Source: Leuctra nigra
Lineage: Eukaryota; Arthropoda; Insecta; Plecoptera; Leuctridae
NCBI GenBank assembly: GCA_934045905.1
Contig: OW203773.1
Location: 19,145,246 to 19,209,245 of the forward strand
Reading direction: 5' to 3'
DNA: 64,000 nt
Positions 24,501-30,500 of this stretch are shown here, in pieces (the first letter of the stretch is position 1; each line of letters opens with the position of its first letter). A program made the translations under genes and the position numbers. Below the pieces are notes generated by a model. The model was not told the DNA's origin and searched no databases. It saw nothing but the letters and a program-made list of their open reading frames with translations.

Positions 24501-27500
24501 ACGGCGGCTTCGATAGCGGCCACTTGGGCCTCGTCTGACAAGAAAAAACATCATGTCAGCACACAGAATTTATGTCAGGAGGAGATGGGCGTGATGGGTT
24601 AGTTCCTCAAAAATAGGAACTAGTTTCAGTTCCAGTTTATAGTTAATTTCAATTATAGGAACTTGAAAGTTATCAGATAGGAACTGAGTTCCATTTATGT
24701 TACAATGCCCTCCTAATATAAATTATATTTTTTTAAATTACTTTTTAATTGACTACATAAATTGAATTAGCAAATTAGGTTAATTTAGGAAGCCAGAAAA
24801 AATGGGTCATTATTCGTTATACATTCTGTGCAAATCGTTTCATACGATACCATAATCTATTCGAAAGAAACTTAAAAAATAACATAAAATAAGTTCCTAA
24901 GTTCTTTACAAAAGGAACTTTTTAGTTCCTAAGTTCATTTAAAAATAAAGGAACTAAGTTCTCAAGATCCCCAAAAAGGAACTAGTTCAGATTCAGATTA
25001 TTTATTGTCAGTTGACTATATACATGATATTTGACATTGTCAAGGAAACAATATGGTAATATTAATTCTTAATAAAACACTATAATCTAGTGGAGCGGTC
25101 GCTCCACCCAGCCAAGTCGTACACTCACATAACCATTTTACACTGAATATGATCATTCTGATCAAATGTCAAGAACTCATCAGTGGAATTAATAAAATAA
25201 ATTTTTAATAAGAAACATATTTATATTATATTTAAAAATATGTAACCTCTCGTAGTCAATTTCAATCTTCAAATGTTCACTTAACTTTTTATAAAACATA
25301 CCACTACCAGATAAAGGACACTGTTTATTATATTTTGAATTAACTACTGATGTTCTTAGGTCCTTATTATTTCTTGTAAAATACGAATGAATTTCATTGC
25401 CCTCAATAGTCAAATGCTTATTTTCAATACATAATAACAATATAAAAAATATAAATACAAGGAAGAGTCATAATATTAAAACGTTTAAATAATGGTCTAC
25501 AAGAGTACTTATAAAACACACCTGCTGTACAAGAGTCATAGTAACGCCCTAGTTAGTTACCTGTAACTAGTTCCCTGTAACTAGTTCCTCCCCATCACTG
25601 GAGATGGGGTGAGAATTTTGCAACACTCTGGTTGCTATGGTAACAGACTTCAATCTTGTTTATTTTGTTGGGGACAAGACAATTCACAATAGTTTAAGGA
25701 GGAAAGAGCAGGGATTTCGATATCTCTGTAACTTTGCATTCCGACAGACAATATCATCCTATAACAGAATATCGCAAAATACTATGAAGATCACATTTTT
25801 TGTGTCGATCTATTTGAAAAGCAACAATATTCTAGTAGACATTTGGACATATTATTAGGTAAAAATTGAAAATATTACCAACGCGAACTATTTTTTTAAA
25901 AGTTAGACACCGAAATCTAAATCTGGTTTTAATCGTATTATTTATTTAGACCATTAATAATTTTAGTTTGCATCCAAAGTTTTAAAATTTAAAGAAATAT
26001 TAAATATTGTAAATATACCTAGTCTAAATTTTATTATATACCTAGACTTTCTTAAATAGTTATAATTGTTGAAATTTAATGGTCTAAATAAATAAAAAAA
26101 ATTAGAATAGTATACTATAATATACTTTCTGTGTTAAAAACTTCATGGTCTTCTGAAGACATATAATTGAAAACTCAATATAAGTCGTGGGTTGCAAGTT
26201 ACATGACATTTTTTATGAATCATTCATCTTTAAATATAGTTTAAATGTTGAAAAAGTTAATTAATTGAGCGAGCGAAGCGAGCGTATCCTTTTGGCTTCT
26301 TTTGGCACGGGTGTCTGTTTTTTTGTGTGTTTTTCTGTTACTGGAGCGCGATACAGGTCACAGTTTTTATCCGATCGAGCTGAAATTTTGCACACATGTT
26401 CGGACCATCTCTGGGCGTTGCTGTATAGTTTTAAAATCCGATGATTGGTTAACCAAAATTTTGAGTTTTGAAAAAGATAACTTCCGAATTATACGTCCGA
26501 TCAATTTGAAATTTTGCTAAGTCATTGCGACCTACATTGTCTCAAATATTACCAAGTTTCAACCAAATTCTGTAATTGGTTAAAATTTAAAAAAATCTTC
26601 CGATTTTCTACTGTCCAACCACTAACAACCCCTTCCCCTCTACCCCTCTATTATTAGCATGTAGCCTGAAGGAACGACTAGCGCCGGAAGTGCACCTTCA
26701 AGCAACTAATTCGCGTCCTGTTTCTTTTAGAGAGCAGACATTGCTGCAGATTTTTCGCTACAGTGATGTCACCAATTCATTAAGCTTGGTCTCCGATTGT
26801 GTAATTTTTTTCCCGCAATTGAACCCATTAATTGACTATAGTTTTATTTCACTGGCAATGTTCCATTGCGTGGATTTAGTACGCAATTGAACCTATTATG
26901 TTTTCTGTATGTTACGATATTCCGGTTGGAGATGTTGCGCGTTTGGGTGCTCGCTCATCAACGCGTTACACAGAGCGTTTTCCTAGTATTGCTTGTTTTA
27001 GGCACTGCTTTGGTTTTCCAGCACTTCTTTCCTTTAACTTTGTGTCATAATATCTTCATCTCGGTAGCTGGATCGATCGATTTTCTGAAGTATTGGAGAG
27101 CTTTCACTAATACATTAAGTATAACAAAAATCACGTTTAAAAACTATTTTAGCATATAATTTACTTTTATAATATACTGGGTAGTTGAATTAGACAACAT
27201 TTAAATTAAATTTATGCTTTATCTTATTATTTAGAGCAGTATTTATGCCACAAAGAAGTTAGTTTTGAATTGGATATTGAAGATTTTTCTATAATTTTAA
27301 CAATACGGTACAATAATGGCAACATCGTACTTTGGAAATTTGAATTTGTGTGGAGTCATGATGGCTGAGTTTGCTGAGCTTACACTTAATTATCTTTGCT
27401 TACACCTAGAGTTTACTTTCATGAAAAGTCAAGGTACCTATCTTTAGTAGGCATTTAGTGCCTTCTAACTACCTTGAGCACTTCCGTGTTGCCAAAAGTA

Positions 27501-30500
27501 TTTTGACTTGATTCGCAATTTGTGAATCACCTACAACTTTTTATTTAGCACACGATGATATTTGTTTATATTTTTTTAATGAAAGTAAATAGATCAAATA
27601 TTCTTTCTTATATAGGTTTTTTGAAAATCTATCGGGCCAATTAAATAAAATCTTCATTTGTAGCAAATTTTTCAAACCTGCCATAAGATAACATGGGGAA
27701 ATACTTATTTCTTATTCGCCTATCACGAAAACTAGACACGGGAAGTATTTTATTATTTGAAGTGTTGTTTAGGGGATACCAATGAGTGAGTACAGCAAAA
27801 TTGTACACTATCTGAAAAAATGGTCAATCGACTCAGCCACCTTAAGTTACTTTGCACTCATTGGTGTATTCATTTAGATGTATTCCACAACGTAATTTCA
27901 GAAAATTAATATTTTTGCGTTGACGATCGGTTGAGCCACGTTAATCATGGGCTGTAATTAGTTTGCTCACACTGAGTACCTTAAATTTAATATCATATAA
28001 AATGGCTTTAAGCTCTAATTCCGACTCGCAAAAAATCGCAAGGTCGTTTCTTGTATGTATTATTTCTAGACCAAATGTGTTAGGCTGGACCTTTCAACTC
28101 TACGCGAATGTGCTCGATCACCCAAACATGAATGATAGTAAAATTTTGTTTTTTGGTTATACTGCCCCTATGAACAGAAGTAGCCAACTCTAAATTAAGC
28201 AGAATCCTTCAGCAGTTGGCGTTACTTTTTATAGTATGCAAGTTAAGTGTGACATTGAAGGAAACTAAATACTATTTGAGTGTAATTTAAAAATGTTTCT
28301 ATCACGAACTGTGTTTATACTCTTGATGAGTTTTTATCGTTTGATAAATAATTTACAAATATGGTGTTGCTATTTTTATGTTCTATTGTATCGTATTTTT
28401 ATAATTTGAAGTGTATGACGTGATTTATATAATAAAGATGGTCAAAATACTTCAATAAATAATCTTATCTTATCATGTAAATGTCGTATGTCATCGGAGA
28501 GTTTGTTTGACATATGAAACGTCAAACGACCATCGACCACAATCACAAAAGTGACGTTTAATAGATTATGGGGGGGGGGGGGGGGGGAGGGGGTTAATTG
28601 TCTCACATTTTTGGATCATATATATATTTGATAACAATTTATATTTTTTATGAAAGTATGAGTCATATTCAGAAAAACCAGGGATTCTGCAACTTTAAAA
28701 ACAAAAAAACACAATATGTATCTTGCGCACAGGCTTGATTTCTATACTATTATGAATTTACAACAGTTCAACTCCTATATTGAAGTATATAAGTCTAGTT
28801 TGCAACTGCCGCCCAATAATGAGTTTTCAATTGTGTATTTTTTTGAGAATTAACAAAGCTTTTACATGGGAGGTATAGGCACCGAGTGTTCATACCCCCA
28901 GCGCCACCAGCGAGAGAAATCGGCAAAACTGTGCAGCGAAGAATCAGCAATTTTATAATCTCTCATTGGCCGTGGCCATAGCAACCGATAAAAATCCACA
29001 GATAACTCAAAATAGCTCAGAATTGGTAAAAGAGAGGAGCAAACTAATAATTTTATCAGATTTAGTGGAATTGTTTACACTTCATACATTTTGCACAGCC
29101 AAATTACATTTGGAGTATTATTGTAAGAATGCATACAATGAGTAATGTTTACTAATTGCTGCAACTAAGGGTATGAAGATCATACCAAGAGTTGCTAATT
29201 TATGCCACCCATGGCGCTGTCTCTCATTTTCAGAAACAAAAGAGAGTGCCTATAGGAAAATCATTTCGAATTTAATTTATAACTTTTGAAATATCACACG
29301 TTTGTTATGCTTTCAATTTTTTCTTGATAAAATCCGTATGTCAACGTATGTCGTATGTATGTCATATGTCCGTATGTCGTATGTCTACCAGATTTTTTTT
29401 TGTTAAAATCTAACAGTACAAACAAATAAGAACTTCATTTTAGCTAAAAAAATTACACAATTTATCTGGAGCTGCCAATATAACATGGGGGATAAAATTC
29501 AAATTATCTCAGAAACTAGACACGAAAGTGTTTATTTTTTTCAGGGATTGTGGATAATTATAAAGATGAGTATATGACTCGAGTGATCGCGCCAACTTTC
29601 GTCACATCGGCTAAACACATGTCGGCTAAACACATGGGTTAACACAATTGTAAACCCGCAATATAGCAGTCCCACTCAATAAATAAAAATATCTGGAAAA
29701 GCTAAAGTTCGTTCACGATAAGAATATCACTGACGTTTTAGTCGATCACGTCGTTCATTGGTCAGTCACTTGAACACTGCCCTGTCAATGGCAAGACTTT
29801 CTTCTTTGTATTATTGAAATTGTATAAATTATGTCAAATACACAATTTTTAATAGTAGTAAAATTATAAAAATTCAATAAAATTGATTTATTTTTATCTA
29901 CAGCCGTATTATACACATTTTTTGATTATTATATTGATGTTTACATGTTTAGGTTTACGTTCACTTGACTACCGTAGTACACGCCGCCATTACGGGTTGC
30001 TATTCTAATCGTGAATGAACTTTAGCATGATTGAAAAATTTGAATTAGAGAAATTTAATTTTGGTCAATAAAAGCATAACATTACTAAAAATGTGTGAAT
30101 GATGATGCGGTAACGCTATGACATTTTTACAGTAATTGGACTCATATCTATTACAAGACCACATATTTACACACAAAAATCATAATATTGTCTACCAATT
30201 TAGAGATATTAGCTCTGAGACAACTAAATCCTGGTGCTCCTCATACAGTCTACGGTCGGTGACAGGCAAAGATGAACCTGCTCTAGCATGGGCCGGGCCG
30301 GTATATACCCGACCATATTAAACTGGGTACAACTTTGCCTGTCACCGACTCTACTCGTCCAATGTATTCACTCACCAAACATCTCGTCAATGAAGTACAA
30401 CAAAGTGTTGTTGGGCCAATATTTCTTCTCATTGATGAGTCCGTTTCGCTTCTCCTCTTCCGTCAAGAGAATGTCTCCTTCGAACTCTCCTGAGAGTTCC

